From: Pseudomonas frederiksbergensis
Lineage (GTDB): Bacteria > Pseudomonadota > Gammaproteobacteria > Pseudomonadales > Pseudomonadaceae
Length of the DNA stretch: 64,000 bases
Direction: 5' to 3'
NCBI RefSeq assembly: GCF_003732665.1
Contig: NZ_MOBP01000006.1
Span: forward strand, 682,001 to 746,000
A program made the position numbers and the translations under genes. Within the stretch, counting starts at the first letter, position 1, and each line of letters opens with the position of its first letter. Shown here in pieces: positions 1-9,768 of the stretch. A model generated the notes under the pieces. The model was not told the DNA's origin. It saw only the letters and a list, made by a program, of their open reading frames with translations, and made no database searches.

Positions 1-1
1 A

Positions 2-2560
2 TCAGAAGAACCGCGTCACACTCACCTTGGCATTGCGCCCCTGGCTATACGCCCGATCCCCACTCAACGCCGGCCGGTAATCCTCATTGAACAGGTTATC
101 CACCGTCAGATTCACCTCGGTCCCCTTCAGATAAGCCTGCTGCGGTTTCCAGTTCGCAAACAATCCCTGCACGTTGTAACGATCATTGGCGTACTGGTCG
201 TAAAACACATCGCCCACCGTGTTTTTGCTCGACCCGTACTTGTCGCTCGGCAAACGATCCGTCTGGCGCACAAACTCACCCTGCCAACCGACCTGGGCAT
301 CCCAGCTCGGGATTTTCACCCCCAGCACTGCGATCCATTTCGGTGACGGGATGTCGCGCGCCCAGACGTCCGGGCCCCACGGGTTGGTGTAGGCGCCTTC
401 GTGCTTGCCGGTCATCCACGAGTAGGACAGCGAGCCGAACAGGTACGTGGAGTCGTAGAAACTTTCCACTTCGAAGCCCTTGATCGTCAGCCCACCAATG
501 TTGCGGTAGTTGCCCATGGGCCCCGAGCCCTTGCAGTCCGAGGCGATGGTGCCGCCCTTGATTGCCTGGTTTTCGCAGCCGACACCGGTGGCTTTGAAAA
601 TCTCATCGTCGAACTTGTTGCGGAACAGCGTGGTGCGGATTTGCACGTTGTCGTGGTCCTGGAACACGTTGGCAAAGTTGCTGATGTTGCCGGCGCGCCA
701 ACCGGTGACGCGTTCCGGGTCGAGGTCGACGCTGGTGGCGGTGCGGCTGCCAAGGCCCTGGACTTCGTACTGTTCGTCGATCACCGGCGCACGCCAGGTT
801 TTGCTGTAGTCGACAAAGAAGCCGACATCCGGCGTGACCCGCCAGAACGCCGACAGGCGCGGCGACCAACCGGTGTAGGTGCGGTCGCTGTAGTCGTGAC
901 CGAAGCTTGGGTCCGGGTTGTTGTAGTACGGCGCGTCGTTGGCCTCGCCACGGTTGCGTACGTGGTCGTAGCGCACCGACGGCGTGAGGGTGAAGTCGCC
1001 CAAGGTGATGGCGTCTTGCAGGTAGGCACTGTTGGTGTCGACCTTGCCTTGGGGCATGAAGCTGGGCTGGAAGTAGCCGTAATTGTATTTGGGCACATCG
1101 TAGGTCTTGCCCGGCATCCACATTTCGGTGTCGCGGCTGTGTTTGCGAATTTGCACGCCGGTGGTCACCGCGTGGGCCAATACGCCGGTGTCGAACAGGC
1201 TGATGTTGCTCGCCTCGACGAAGCGGTCCTTGTAGGCAGTGTCCATTTTGCGCCCGCCAGTGGAGGTCTGGAAAAACGCCGTGGCGTCGCGCTCGTCGGT
1301 CTGGTCGGTGTTGGACTCCGAGTAGCTGAGCTTGAGGTCGATCAGCCGATTGTCCAGCGGCTGGTATTGATACTTGGTCGACCAGGTGGTGTCGATGGTT
1401 TCGCGGTTGGCCAGGAATCGCTTCAAGGCATTTTCATAACCGTACTGTTTGATGTTCGACTGGGTCGGTGGCGTTGGATAACTGGCGGACGAGAACGGTG
1501 TCCAGCGCTCACTTTGCGAACGCGAATACGACAGGCCGACGCTGTGCTCATCGTTGAGGTGCAGGTTGAATTTGAGCAACTGGCCGTCCAGATCCTGGGC
1601 ACTGTTGGGCAGGCGCTGGGGATTGATCGGGTAGCTGTTGTCCGGGTCGGGCGGGGTGCCGGCGAGTTTCATGTCGTCGCCATCGCGTTTGGTCAGGTAC
1701 ACCAACGCATCGGCGCGACCGTCGTCGGTACGACCGAACACAGCACCGCTGTAGGTTTGCTGATGGTCGTTGCTGGCGTAGCCGTATTTGACCATCGCGC
1801 CGCTGTTGCGCCCTTCCTGCAACAGGTCCGGGGCGTCCTTGGTTTCCATGTGCACGGTGCCGCCGAAACCGCCGTTACCGGTGAGCATCGAGTGCGGGCC
1901 TTTTTCCACTTCGATGCGTTTGATCAGCTCCGGCTCGATGAAAATCGTGCCTTGCTGGTAGCGCTCGAAACCGCTTTTGGTCGCGCCGTCCACGGTCAGT
2001 GGCACGTCCTCGGCGTCGCCCAGGCCCCAGATGTTGATGGTCTGGCCGCCGGGTTTCATCGAGCCGCCCATGCTGACGCCGGGCAGGGTCGCCAGCAGGC
2101 TGGGGATGTTGCTCGGTTGGTGGCGGTCGATGTCGGCCTGGGTCAGGGTCGAGCGGCCGACGGTGCTGGCGTCGACCTCGGTGCCGCTGCCGATCACGCT
2201 CAAGGCGTCGAGCTGGATGCCGTCGCTGCTGCTGGTCACCGGTTCTTCGGGGCGCACCACGTAAGTCTGGTTGACCTTGATCAGGCCGAACTGGCTTTTA
2301 TCGAGCAACTGGCGGATCGCCGCTTCGGCGCTGTAATCGCCATCGATGGCCGGGGCCTTGAGGTTGCGCAACTGCGCTTCGTCGAACAACAACTGGATGT
2401 TCGCCTGCCGGGCAATCTGGCTCAGCGAGGTGGCCAGCGACTGCGCCGGCAGGTGCAGGTTGATGGACTCGGCGTGGGCTTGCAGGCTGAACGACAGGCA
2501 GGCGGCGAGCAGGGTCGGGCGAAGGCAAACGAGCGGATAAGACGAAGACGCGCGAAACAT
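2..2560 (-). CDS. TonB-dependent transducer with STN domain, haem/HasR-type receptor
   Basis: Outer-membrane TonB-dependent receptor of 852 residues. From the chosen ATG there is a signal peptide (about residues 1-30, ending AHA), an STN signalling domain (31-105), a plug domain (about 125-240, with GPHSMLTGNGGFGG) and a beta-barrel ending in Phe-Phe. The STN domain talks to the FecR-type anti-sigma encoded just upstream. A longer frame from a TTG at 2608 exists, but the ATG at 2560 has a GGGGGA ribosome site and opens a proper signal peptide. Plug sequence resembles haem/haemophore (HasR-type) receptors; the substrate is inferred from family likeness only. The stop lies at 2-4, so a possible haemophore gene would be outside the window. 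Confidence 0.85.
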   Translation of the reverse strand: MFRASSSYPLVCLRPTLLAACLSFSLQAHAESINLHLPAQSLATSLSQIARQANIQLLFDEAQLRNLKAPAIDGDYSAEAAIRQLLDKSQFGLIKVNQTYVVRPEEPVTSSSDGIQLDALSVIGSGTEVDASTVGRSTLTQADIDRHQPSNIPSLLATLPGVSMGGSMKPGGQTINIWGLGDAEDVPLTVDGATKSGFERYQQGTIFIEPELIKRIEVEKGPHSMLTGNGGFGGTVHMETKDAPDLLQEGRNSGAMVKYGYASNDHQQTYSGAVFGRTDDGRADALVYLTKRDGDDMKLAGTPPDPDNSYPINPQRLPNSAQDLDGQLLKFNLHLNDEHSVGLSYSRSQSERWTPFSSASYPTPPTQSNIKQYGYENALKRFLANRETIDTTWSTKYQYQPLDNRLIDLKLSYSESNTDQTDERDATAFFQTSTGGRKMDTAYKDRFVEASNISLFDTGVLAHAVTTGVQIRKHSRDTEMWMPGKTYDVPKYNYGYFQPSFMPQGKVDTNSAYLQDAITLGDFTLTPSVRYDHVRNRGEANDAPYYNNPDPSFGHDYSDRTYTGWSPRLSAFWRVTPDVGFFVDYSKTWRAPVIDEQYEVQGLGSRTATSVDLDPERVTGWRAGNISNFANVFQDHDNVQIRTTLFRNKFDDEIFKATGVGCENQAIKGGTIASDCKGSGPMGNYRNIGGLTIKGFEVESFYDSTYLFGSLSYSWMTGKHEGAYTNPWGPDVWARDIPSPKWIAVLGVKIPSWDAQVGWQGEFVRQTDRLPSDKYGSSKNTVGDVFYDQYANDRYNVQGLFANWKPQQAYLKGTEVNLTVDNLFNEDYRPALSGDRAYSQGRNAKVSVTRFF

Positions 2561-2637
2561 TGAATCCCCCAGGGCGGCGAAAATGGCCAAAAAGGCCTGC
2601 GTACACAACGCAGACCGGAGGAAGACGCGGCAGGCAA

Positions 2638-2684
2638 AAAAAACCTCACATGCGAATGCAAAATATTCTCATGTGAGGTTTTTT
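2638..2684. terminator. Hairpin between anti-sigma and receptor genes
   Basis: A perfect 15-bp inverted repeat, AAAAAACCTCACATG (2638-2652) with CATGTGAGGTTTTTT (2670-2684), separated by 17 nt. It abuts the stop codon of the FecR-type gene and ends in a T-run on both strands. It can act as a rho-independent terminator or attenuator, so the receptor gene may be partly uncoupled from sigma/anti-sigma transcription. Confidence 0.7.
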
Positions 2685-3643
2685 CAGCGCGCTTCGATGC
2701 GTATTTGGCCGTCGGCGAGTGCGACGGTTTTCACCGGAATCAGCGCCGGCAGCGCGTTGAGCAAGGCGTCGGGATCGTTGACGTCGAGGTTGCCGGAGAC
2801 CTTGAAGCGCCCCAGTTTGGCGTCGGCCAACAGCACCGGGCGGGCGCGATACAGGTTCAACTCATCCACCAGGCTGGCCAGTTCGCGATTGCGAAACGAC
2901 AGGTGACCGCTGCGCCAGTCCGCCACTTGTGCGTCCGTCAATGTCTGCTGTTGCAGGGTGCCGCTGGCCAGGTCGAGCGAGGCCTGCTGCTGCGCGCCGA
3001 GCAGGGTTTGGGTCTTGCTGTCGGGGGCAAATGCAACTTGGCCGTGGGCGACACTGACCACCACTTGCTTGGGCGTGCGCCGCACATCAAAACCGGTGCC
3101 GACCACCCGCACCGTCGATTTGCCGGTATGCACCCACAGTGGGCGCTCCTTGTCCGGGGCCACTTCCAGATAAATCTGGCCCTGATCGAGATAAACCTGA
3201 CGCTGCTGGCCGTCGAAATCGATGCGCAAACGCGTATTGGCATTGACCGACAAGGTGCTGCCATCTGGCAGATTGAAGGTGCGCGAGCCTTTGGCCTGGG
3301 CCGCGATCTGTTGCTGATAAACCCCATGGGGCGTGCCGAGGTTGAATGCCAGCACCGCACAGACCAGCGCCGCCGCAATCGCCAGGGCCGGGCGCCACAC
3401 ATTCGGTTTACGCCGCACGCTGATCGGCACCGGTTGGTTCTGTTGCTTGAGTTCGGCCAGATCGGCCCACAGCTCTTCGAAAGCGCGGTAGGCCTTGGTG
3501 TGTTCAGGCACACACATCCACAACTCGAAAGCCTCGCGGTCGACGCTGCCGTGATCCTGGCGATTGCGCACAAACCAGCTCGCCGCCTGGGTGTCGATGC
3601 CGTCGTCCGACAGCTCGCTGTCGATCTCGTGTTGGCGGGTCAT
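2684..3643 (-). CDS. FecR-family anti-sigma factor
   Basis: Inner-membrane anti-sigma regulator of about 319 residues. It has an N-terminal cytoplasmic DUF4880-type region (residues 15-65), one membrane segment (about 84-102), a periplasmic FecR domain, and a C-terminal STN-like part that would contact the receptor. The start is the ATG at 3643, which overlaps the sigma-factor stop by ATGA; the frame upstream of it is unused. It forms a sigma / anti-sigma / receptor cascade with its neighbours and should both restrain and activate the ECF sigma factor. Confidence 0.88.
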   Translation of the reverse strand: MTRQHEIDSELSDDGIDTQAASWFVRNRQDHGSVDREAFELWMCVPEHTKAYRAFEELWADLAELKQQNQPVPISVRRKPNVWRPALAIAAALVCAVLAFNLGTPHGVYQQQIAAQAKGSRTFNLPDGSTLSVNANTRLRIDFDGQQRQVYLDQGQIYLEVAPDKERPLWVHTGKSTVRVVGTGFDVRRTPKQVVVSVAHGQVAFAPDSKTQTLLGAQQQASLDLASGTLQQQTLTDAQVADWRSGHLSFRNRELASLVDELNLYRARPVLLADAKLGRFKVSGNLDVNDPDALLNALPALIPVKTVALADGQIRIEAR

Positions 3644-4176
3644 TCTGGCTGCTCCATGCCGTTGTCGTGGTCCAGGCGTTGCTTGCAATACAGCAGGGCG
3701 AAGGCGATGTGTTTTTCCACCATGCTCAGGGAAATGCCCATGCGTTCGGCAATCTGTGCCTGACTCAGGCCTTCAAAGCGGTGCAGCGTAAGGGCTTCTC
3801 GACGGCGCGGCGAGAGTTCGGCGAGAACACTTTTGAGTTGCTCCAGGCGTTGCAGGCGCTGGGCACCGGCCAACGGGTCGTGCTGGTCGTCGGTGACGGG
3901 CTCCGGGGCTGCCTCGTGATGGGGCTGCACGATGTGCCGTACCTTCTGCCGCCGCCAGTGATCACGCAGCAAGTTGCGCGCCATCTGGAACAAAAACGCC
4001 CGGGGCTGTTCGACCTTGGCGCGGTCGCCGTAATCGAGCCATTGGGTGAACACGTCCTGGGTCATGTCCGCCGCGTCGCTGGGGTTATCCGTGCGTTTAC
4101 GCAGGTAATGCAGGATGTCCCCGTAGAACCGGCGAAAGGAGTCAGCCGACAGCGGGTCGGGCGTGAGGCGAGACAT
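3640..4176 (-). CDS. ECF sigma factor, FecI type
   Basis: Extracytoplasmic-function sigma-70 factor of 178 residues. Region 2 includes DAADMTQDVFTQW and region 4 a helix-turn-helix around GLSQAQIAERMGIS. The start is the ATG at 4176, preceded by AAGGA; the open frame running upstream has no ribosome site and crosses a Fur-like box. It would transcribe the TonB receptor gene in response to an external iron or haem signal relayed by receptor and anti-sigma. Iron control is inferred from the upstream site and the FecI family. Confidence 0.9.
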   Translation of the reverse strand: MSRLTPDPLSADSFRRFYGDILHYLRKRTDNPSDAADMTQDVFTQWLDYGDRAKVEQPRAFLFQMARNLLRDHWRRQKVRHIVQPHHEAAPEPVTDDQHDPLAGAQRLQRLEQLKSVLAELSPRRREALTLHRFEGLSQAQIAERMGISLSMVEKHIAFALLYCKQRLDHDNGMEQPE

Positions 4177-4210
4177 GGATATCCTTCTTGACGAAGCGCG
4201 GCGCAGAAAG

Positions 4211-4242
4211 TCGCAAATGATATCGAGAATTATTGCTATTTG
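4211..4242. promoter_or_regulatory. Fur-box-like operator upstream of ECF sigma
   Basis: Between the divergent sigma gene and the YegP-like gene lies an AT-rich stretch whose minus strand reads GCAATAATTCTCGATATCAT. It resembles the hexameric GATAAT-type Fur consensus, with mismatches. Iron repression of the sigma gene is inferred. Confidence 0.5.
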
Positions 4243-4333
4243 TCTCTCGACAAATGATGCCCGTCGTCCGGCGGTGGATAAACCCGGTGGAGCGTCTTTA
4301 CTGTCAGGCAACTTTATCGACAGGAGCAGCACC

Positions 4334-4678
4334 ATGTCTGGATGGTACGAGTTGAGCAAAACCAGCAGCGGGCAGTTTCGCTTTGTGCTGAAAGCAGCCA
4401 ATGCCGAAACCATTCTGACCAGCGAGACCTACACCAGCCGCAACGCCGCCGACACCGGCATCGCCGCGGTGCAGAAAAACAGTCCGCTGGACGAGCGCTA
4501 CGAGAAAAAGAACACCAAGGACGGCCATCCTTACTTCAACCTCAAGGCCGGGAATCACGAAATCATCGGCAGCAGCGAGGCCTATTCCAACGACGCCGCG
4601 CGGGAGAAAGGGATTGCCAGCGTGAAGGCCAACGGACCGACGACCGTGATCAAGGACAAGACATTGCCGGTGCTCTAA
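4334..4678 (+). CDS. YegP/DUF1508 family protein
   Basis: Small cytoplasmic protein of 114 residues made of two DUF1508 repeats (about residues 10-50 and 60-105), each with an aromatic strand, a Ser/Thr-rich ETY-type turn and a terminal G-I-A-x-V-K/Q motif. The start is the ATG at 4334 with CAGGAG upstream; in-frame codons before it overlap the sigma promoter. DUF1508 proteins are widespread and poorly characterised. No operon partner is visible; it is divergent from the sigma gene. Confidence 0.85.
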   Translation: MSGWYELSKTSSGQFRFVLKAANAETILTSETYTSRNAADTGIAAVQKNSPLDERYEKKNTKDGHPYFNLKAGNHEIIGSSEAYSNDAAREKGIASVKANGPTTVIKDKTLPVL

Positions 4679-4695
4679 CTACATCGAAATTCTAA

Positions 4696-4826
4696 TGTGG
4701 GAGCGGGCTTGCTCGCGAAAGCGGTGTGTCAGACAACCTCTTTGTCGACTGACACGCCGTCTTCGCGAGCAAGCCCGCTCCCACAGGGGAATGCATTCCA
4801 ACTGTGGGAGCGAGCCTGCTCGCGAA
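4696..4826. repeat. REPIN doublet plus single REP
   Basis: Two facing copies of the TGTGGGAGCGGGCTTGCTCG core form a long palindrome (4696-4719 and 4762-4785), followed by a third diverged copy at 4803-4826. The inner arms (GTGTGTCAG / CTGACACG) also pair. It lies between convergent genes. Confidence 0.9.
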
Positions 4827-4836
4827 AGTCGCGCCA

Positions 4837-5856
4837 CTAAACTTCGACTGGAACCGTCAGCTTCGGGCTACCCAGCGCATGCGTCTTGGAATCAAAAAAC
4901 CTCAACTCAACCCCCGTCCCCTCAAACACCTTCGCGTAATGCCGTTTCTGATGCTGGATAAACGCCTTGCTGCGCGGATAGATCGACACCGCTACCACCT
5001 TCGGTTTCGCCTGGCGCAACGCATGGATGATGTGGCTGTCCTGCTCACCCAACCCATGCCCGAAAATGCACAACCCCTCGCCATGCCCCAGTAACTGGTC
5101 ATAGCAAAACGACAAATAGTCCGAGCTGCGAATGGTCTTGAGCTTGTCCTGGGCTGGGCCTTCGTTGACGAACAGCGGCACGTCGTCCAGGGTTTTGATC
5201 GTGTTGTTGATCGCAAAACTGCCGAGCAACGTGCCCTCGGTGGACATCAATTTGCGTGCCGTGCCGTCCTGGTTGCGCACCAGATGCAGCCCGCCGTGCA
5301 GGTACAGCAGACGTGGTTTGTCGGTGGCGCTGGCGCTCAAGTCGAAGCTCGGCTCGGTGCCTTGGAACAGGTCGGTGATGGCCTCCGGCTGGTGCTGGAT
5401 CGCCCAGTTGCCGAGCAGATCGTAGTTGGTGGTGAACACCGTTTGATAGCGGCCCATCTCTTGATTGATCGTCGCCAGGGTCGAGGGCACCACCAGCCGC
5501 CACGGGATGTGCACCGCGTGCACGGTGTTGATCAGCGCTTCCTTGATCGCGTAGTAGCGATTGCGCGGCGCGGCGGAGCTGACGGCCAGGGCCTTGTTGA
5601 CGCGGCTGGTGATTTTCAGCGCGCTCAGGACCTGCTCGAAACTGCGGGTTTGCAGGGCATCGAACACACTCAGCTCCGATTGGCTCAGGGGCTTTTCTTC
5701 GACGGTGCGGGCGTTTTCGAACAGCGAGTCATAACCGAAGTCATCCCACACCGCACGGCTGGCGCCGTTGCCCAGCAGCAGGCCGCTGAACGAAGCGCTG
5801 GTGCGCAAGGCGTTCCAGTCTTCAAGTTGGGCGTCGACATCCTGGAAATCGGTCAT
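4837..5856 (-). CDS. DUF4917 / SIR2-like family protein
   Basis: Cytoplasmic protein of 339 residues. The N-terminal LLLGNGASRAVW motif (about residues 26-37), the FTTNYDLLGNW segment and a late LCIFGHGLGEQDSHI motif match the Rossmann-like SIR2/DUF4917 fold, which often binds NAD. SIR2-like proteins occur in defence systems, but this gene stands alone between REP repeats and a divergent alcohol dehydrogenase, so no system is implied. Exact activity is unknown. Confidence 0.75.
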   Translation of the reverse strand: MTDFQDVDAQLEDWNALRTSASFSGLLLGNGASRAVWDDFGYDSLFENARTVEEKPLSQSELSVFDALQTRSFEQVLSALKITSRVNKALAVSSAAPRNRYYAIKEALINTVHAVHIPWRLVVPSTLATINQEMGRYQTVFTTNYDLLGNWAIQHQPEAITDLFQGTEPSFDLSASATDKPRLLYLHGGLHLVRNQDGTARKLMSTEGTLLGSFAINNTIKTLDDVPLFVNEGPAQDKLKTIRSSDYLSFCYDQLLGHGEGLCIFGHGLGEQDSHIIHALRQAKPKVVAVSIYPRSKAFIQHQKRHYAKVFEGTGVELRFFDSKTHALGSPKLTVPVEV

Positions 5857-6013
5857 TGCGTTGGTCGTCTCAAAAAGCGAAGGGTCTGATGGGCGGCGAC
5901 TTTATCACGACCGGGGGTTGAGCCAGATCAACATGCGCCGTGACTGATCGGTCGATCCTGTGTTCATCCGCTGAATCGGAGCTGTCGATTCGGCCCCTCG
6001 CAGGAGATTCGCC

Positions 6014-7162
6014 ATGAGCAGCACGTTTTTCATCCCCGCCGTGAACATCATGGGCACCGGGTGCCTCGACGAAGCCATGGACGCCATTCGCAAATACGGT
6101 TTTCGCAAGGCGCTGATCGTCACCGACGCCGGGCTGGCCAAGGCCGGCGTGGCGGCGATGATCGCCGGGAAACTGGCGATGCAGGACATCGATTCGGTGA
6201 TTTTCGACGGCGCCAAGCCCAACCCGAGCATCGCCAATGTCGAGAGCGGCCTGGGCCTGCTCAAGGAAAGTCGCTGTGATTTCGTGGTGTCCCTGGGCGG
6301 CGGTTCGCCCCACGACTGCGCCAAGGGCATCGCCCTGTGCGCGACCAACGGCGGGCAGATCCGCGACTATGAAGGCGTCGACCAATCCGAGAAGCCGCAA
6401 CTGCCGCTGATCGCCATCAACACCACCGCCGGCACCGCCAGTGAGATGACCCGTTTCTGCATCATCACCGACGAATCGCGCCACGTGAAAATGGCCATCG
6501 TCGACCGCAACGTCACGCCGCTGCTGTCGGTCAACGACCCGGCGCTGATGGTCGCCATGCCCAAGGGCCTGACCGCCGCCACCGGCATGGACGCGTTGAC
6601 CCACGCCATCGAAGCCTACGTTTCCACCGCCGCCAACCCGATCACCGATGCCTGCGCGCTGAAGGCCATCACCCTGATCAGCAACAACCTGCGCCTGGCC
6701 GTGCGCGACGGCAGCGACATGGCCGCCCGGGAAAACATGGCCTACGCGCAGTTCCTCGCCGGCATGGCCTTCAACAACGCGTCCCTCGGCTACGTCCACG
6801 CGATGGCCCACCAGTTGGGCGGTTTCTACGACTTGCCCCACGGCGTGTGTAACGCGGTGCTGTTGCCCCATGTGCAAAGTTTCAATGCGCTGGTGTGCGC
6901 CGATCGCCTCACCGATGTGGCCCACGCCATGGGCGCCGAAATTCGCGGGCTCAGCGCGGAAGAGGGCGCACAAGCGGCCATCGCAGCGATCCGCAGCCTG
7001 GCCAAGGACGTGGAAATCCCCGGCGGCTTGCGCGACCTCGGCGCCAAGCTCAATGACATCCCGATCCTCGCCACCAATGCCCTGAAAGACGCGTGCGGTT
7101 TGACCAACCCGCGCGCAGCGGATCAGCGGCAGATCGAGGAGATTTTCCGCAGCGCGTTCTAA
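6014..7162 (+). CDS. yiaY: Iron-containing alcohol dehydrogenase (YiaY/ErcA type)
   Basis: Group III NAD-dependent, metal-containing alcohol dehydrogenase of 382 residues, the family's usual length. The NAD loop is [11 protein letters not shown]. The metal site is supplied by the conserved Asp/His of [12 protein letters not shown] and the histidines in [25 protein letters not shown] precedes the ATG. The physiological substrate (L-threonine, ethanol or another alcohol) cannot be read from sequence. Its stop overlaps by 3 bases the stop of the convergent MFS gene. Confidence 0.9.
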   Translation: MSSTFFIPAVNIMGTGCLDEAMDAIRKYGFRKALIVTDAGLAKAGVAAMIAGKLAMQDIDSVIFDGAKPNPSIANVESGLGLLKESRCDFVVSLGGGSPHDCAKGIALCATNGGQIRDYEGVDQSEKPQLPLIAINTTAGTASEMTRFCIITDESRHVKMAIVDRNVTPLLSVNDPALMVAMPKGLTAATGMDALTHAIEAYVSTAANPITDACALKAITLISNNLRLAVRDGSDMAARENMAYAQFLAGMAFNNASLGYVHAMAHQLGGFYDLPHGVCNAVLLPHVQSFNALVCADRLTDVAHAMGAEIRGLSAEEGAQAAIAAIRSLAKDVEIPGGLRDLGAKLNDIPILATNALKDACGLTNPRAADQRQIEEIFRSAF

Positions 7163-8325
7163 GCGGTTTTGCGGCCCGGCGCGAACCTCACGCAGAGCAT
7201 CGCGCCCAGGGCCAGCAAGGTGCACAGCAGCGATAACGGCCAGGCCTGCTGACTGGCGATCAGACTGGCAATGCCGCCAATCATGGCGGCCATCAGTTGA
7301 TGGATGAAACCGCTCAACGCCATCGCATAAGCCCCGCTGACCGGCGAACCCTCGTTGGCCAGCGACAGGCTGATGGGGTAATTCAGCGATTGGCCGAACA
7401 CCGCAAAGCAGTAAGGCAGCCAGAACAGCAGCGCCACCGACGTCCCCGCGACACTCCCCAGCAACATCACCCCGGCGCCAGCTAAAACCAATCCAACACC
7501 CAAGGTCATCAGCCGATGCTGACCGGTGCGCACGACGAATCGATTGACCCCCAGCGCCCCGAGAAAATACGCCACGCTGATTGGCCATCCCAACAATCCG
7601 TATTCAACGGGCGACCAGTTGAACGGCCCTTGCAGGATCAACGGCGCCGCCGTGTTGAACGCGATGATCACGCCGTAACCGAGGCCGCCAGCAAGGGCCG
7701 GCAGCAGGAAGGCGCGATGTCGCAGGATGCGCCCATAGCTCGACCAACTGGAGGCTGGACTGCTCTCGTCGGTCAGCACCGGGAACGCGACCCGCGCCAC
7801 AATCCCGGCCATCACCAGGCTCACGGCCCCCAACATATAAAAGATCGAGGGCCAGCCAAACGCGACCTGAATAATCGACCCCAGGTACTGGCCAATCCCC
7901 AGCGCCACGACGAAGGAAATCGAAATCCACGACAACGCCTTGGCCAGCAGGTCACCACGGAAACTGTCGCGGATCAGCACCCGCGCCATCACCGAAATCC
8001 CGCTGGCACCAACACCCTGAAGCAAGCGAAAAAACAGGAATGATTCCAGGGTCTGGCCCAAGGGCAAGGCAAGGTTGCCGACGCCATAGATGCCAAGCGC
8101 CGCCAGCAACACCGGTTTACGCCCGATGCGCTGGCCAAGGCTGCCCCAGAACAACATCGGCAACGCCATGCCGATCAGGTACACCGCCAAACCCCAGGAC
8201 ACTTGCGCCGCATCGGCGGACAAATGCCGGGCCATCTCCGGCAACGCGGGCAGGTAAATGCTCATGCCCAATTGCGCGAGAAAAACCGTGCTGCAGGTGA
8301 CAAGGAGGGTGGTGCGGCTGTTCAT
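7159..8325 (-). CDS. MFS exporter, Bcr/CflA-like
   Basis: Twelve-helix major facilitator protein of 388 residues, beginning with the membrane segment [20 protein letters not shown]. The GQRIGRKP loop between helices 2 and 3 is the MFS signature, and the RLLQGVGAS segment is typical of Bcr/CflA drug efflux pumps. It follows the alpha-oxoamine synthase gene by 17 bases on the same strand, so the two are probably one transcript. It may export the product of that enzyme (inference). Confidence 0.88.
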   Translation of the reverse strand: MNSRTTLLVTCSTVFLAQLGMSIYLPALPEMARHLSADAAQVSWGLAVYLIGMALPMLFWGSLGQRIGRKPVLLAALGIYGVGNLALPLGQTLESFLFFRLLQGVGASGISVMARVLIRDSFRGDLLAKALSWISISFVVALGIGQYLGSIIQVAFGWPSIFYMLGAVSLVMAGIVARVAFPVLTDESSPASSWSSYGRILRHRAFLLPALAGGLGYGVIIAFNTAAPLILQGPFNWSPVEYGLLGWPISVAYFLGALGVNRFVVRTGQHRLMTLGVGLVLAGAGVMLLGSVAGTSVALLFWLPYCFAVFGQSLNYPISLSLANEGSPVSGAYAMALSGFIHQLMAAMIGGIASLIASQQAWPLSLLCTLLALGAMLCVRFAPGRKTA

Positions 8326-8342
8326 GGAATCTTCTCTGGGTT

Positions 8343-9569
8343 TCAGCAGCCGACATCATGGCCGTGAGTGCGCAAAAGCTCGGTGACGAGTTCACAAAAG
8401 TGGCGGATCAACGGGGCGTCCATGTCGGCCCGCAGGGTAATCCGGATGGCCGCCTGACCTTGGGCGACCACCGGGAAAAACACCGCCGAGGTGAAGAAGC
8501 CGAGATTGGCCAATTCGGTCGCCACGCTGTTGGCCAGCGCCACTTCACCGCAGCGGATCAAGCGGATCGCCATGTTGCTGCCGCGCTGTTCGGTGCGGAT
8601 CAGACGGTCAAAGAGCTGGATATTAACCTGAAGTTTGTCCTGCAACCCGGCGAATTCCGGGGTGCTGTGCAGCTTGATCGAAGCCCTGCCGGCGCCGATG
8701 GCCGCACTGTTCAGGCTTTGCGACCAATTGCTAGGGCCGCCATAGCGCTGGATCAGCTTGCGCTGCCGTTCATTGCCGAACATCACCACGCCGCCACTGG
8801 CGCCAAACGACTTGGCCAGTGACGCGACGATCAGGCAATCATCCTCCAGGGCTTGCAACCTGGGCCGCACCAGACCGGCACCGTGGGTTCCGACAGCGGA
8901 GAGGGCATGGGAATCGTCGAGGTAGAGAAACAGCCCATAGCGATCCTTCAGGTACAACAGACTGTCCAGGTCCGCCACCCCGCCCATGCTGTAGGCGCCG
9001 TCGGCGACATAGGCGACCGTGCCGTTTTGCTGACACTGGGTTTCCAGAAAATCCATGTCGTTGTGGGGGCTGGTCACCACCCGGGTTTCGTCGGCGCACG
9101 CGGCTTTGAGGTGGTTCATCGAGTAGTGGGCCAAGCGGTCGAACACCATCACCGGCGGGCGGTTTTCGGTGAACACGCCGCTGGCCAGCAACGGCAGGAT
9201 CCCGGCACTCGCCGCGCTGCACGACAAGGTGCTCAGGCAATGGGCGCCGAACAACCCGGACAGTTCCGATTCATAGCGTTCCAGAATCGCCAGTTTGCAA
9301 CGGTTTTTCGAGTTGGCGACCCGCAGCGTGCCGGTTTCCCACAATGCGCTCATGGCCCCTTTGAGCAAGTCGGGGTGGTGATCCAGGCCCAGGTAGGAGG
9401 TGGTGCAGAAGTGATGAAACGCCCTTCCGAACTGGTCAACCATGCGGTTGGCGCTGCGGATGTCGACGTTGAGCCCCGCGACTCTCCCGGCTTCGGCGGT
9501 TTCCCAGTCGTAATCGGCCAGGGCGATCAGTTTTCGATAGTTGGTGAAGGTGTTGGCTGTCTGGTCCAT
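8343..9569 (-). CDS. Alpha-oxoamine synthase family PLP enzyme
   Basis: Fold-type I PLP enzyme of 408 residues related to 2-amino-3-ketobutyrate CoA ligase, BioF and CqsA, which condense an amino acid with an acyl-CoA and lose CO2. Visible active-site features are the ring-stacking His in DRLAHYS (about 148), the DxxH pair of YLDDSH (218-221) and the Schiff-base Lys in SLAKSFGASGG (253). It is not next to bio or kbl/tdh genes. It pairs with an exporter and a divergent LysR gene, which points to a secondary metabolite or signal. Substrate is unknown. Confidence 0.85.
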   Translation of the reverse strand: MDQTANTFTNYRKLIALADYDWETAEAGRVAGLNVDIRSANRMVDQFGRAFHHFCTTSYLGLDHHPDLLKGAMSALWETGTLRVANSKNRCKLAILERYESELSGLFGAHCLSTLSCSAASAGILPLLASGVFTENRPPVMVFDRLAHYSMNHLKAACADETRVVTSPHNDMDFLETQCQQNGTVAYVADGAYSMGGVADLDSLLYLKDRYGLFLYLDDSHALSAVGTHGAGLVRPRLQALEDDCLIVASLAKSFGASGGVVMFGNERQRKLIQRYGGPSNWSQSLNSAAIGAGRASIKLHSTPEFAGLQDKLQVNIQLFDRLIRTEQRGSNMAIRLIRCGEVALANSVATELANLGFFTSAVFFPVVAQGQAAIRITLRADMDAPLIRHFCELVTELLRTHGHDVGC

Positions 9570-9768
9570 ATAAACGTGTTGCTCCTTGGGTGGGTGTTGC
9601 TGTCCTTGTGTATCGAGATTTTACGGAGCGCAGCGCCGGCCTAGAATCGGCCGATTCCTGCATGTTTGAGTGTTACAAGAGATTTATGTGTAGGAAGGTG
9701 TCATGTGAGGCTGTGGGCCAAAACCGGCTATCCTGCCGACTCAGCCGAATCCGAGCATCGAGCCCCCC

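Noticed and set aside
401..2563. Long plus-strand open frame opposite the TonB receptor gene
   Set aside because: High-GC antisense shadow: the minus strand encodes a complete receptor with signal peptide and domains; this frame has no family likeness and no ribosome site.
4837..5856. SIR2-like DUF4917 gene as part of a Thoeris- or DSR-type defence system
   Set aside because: It stands alone between REP repeats and an alcohol dehydrogenase, with no TIR, Argonaute or helicase partner and core-like composition.
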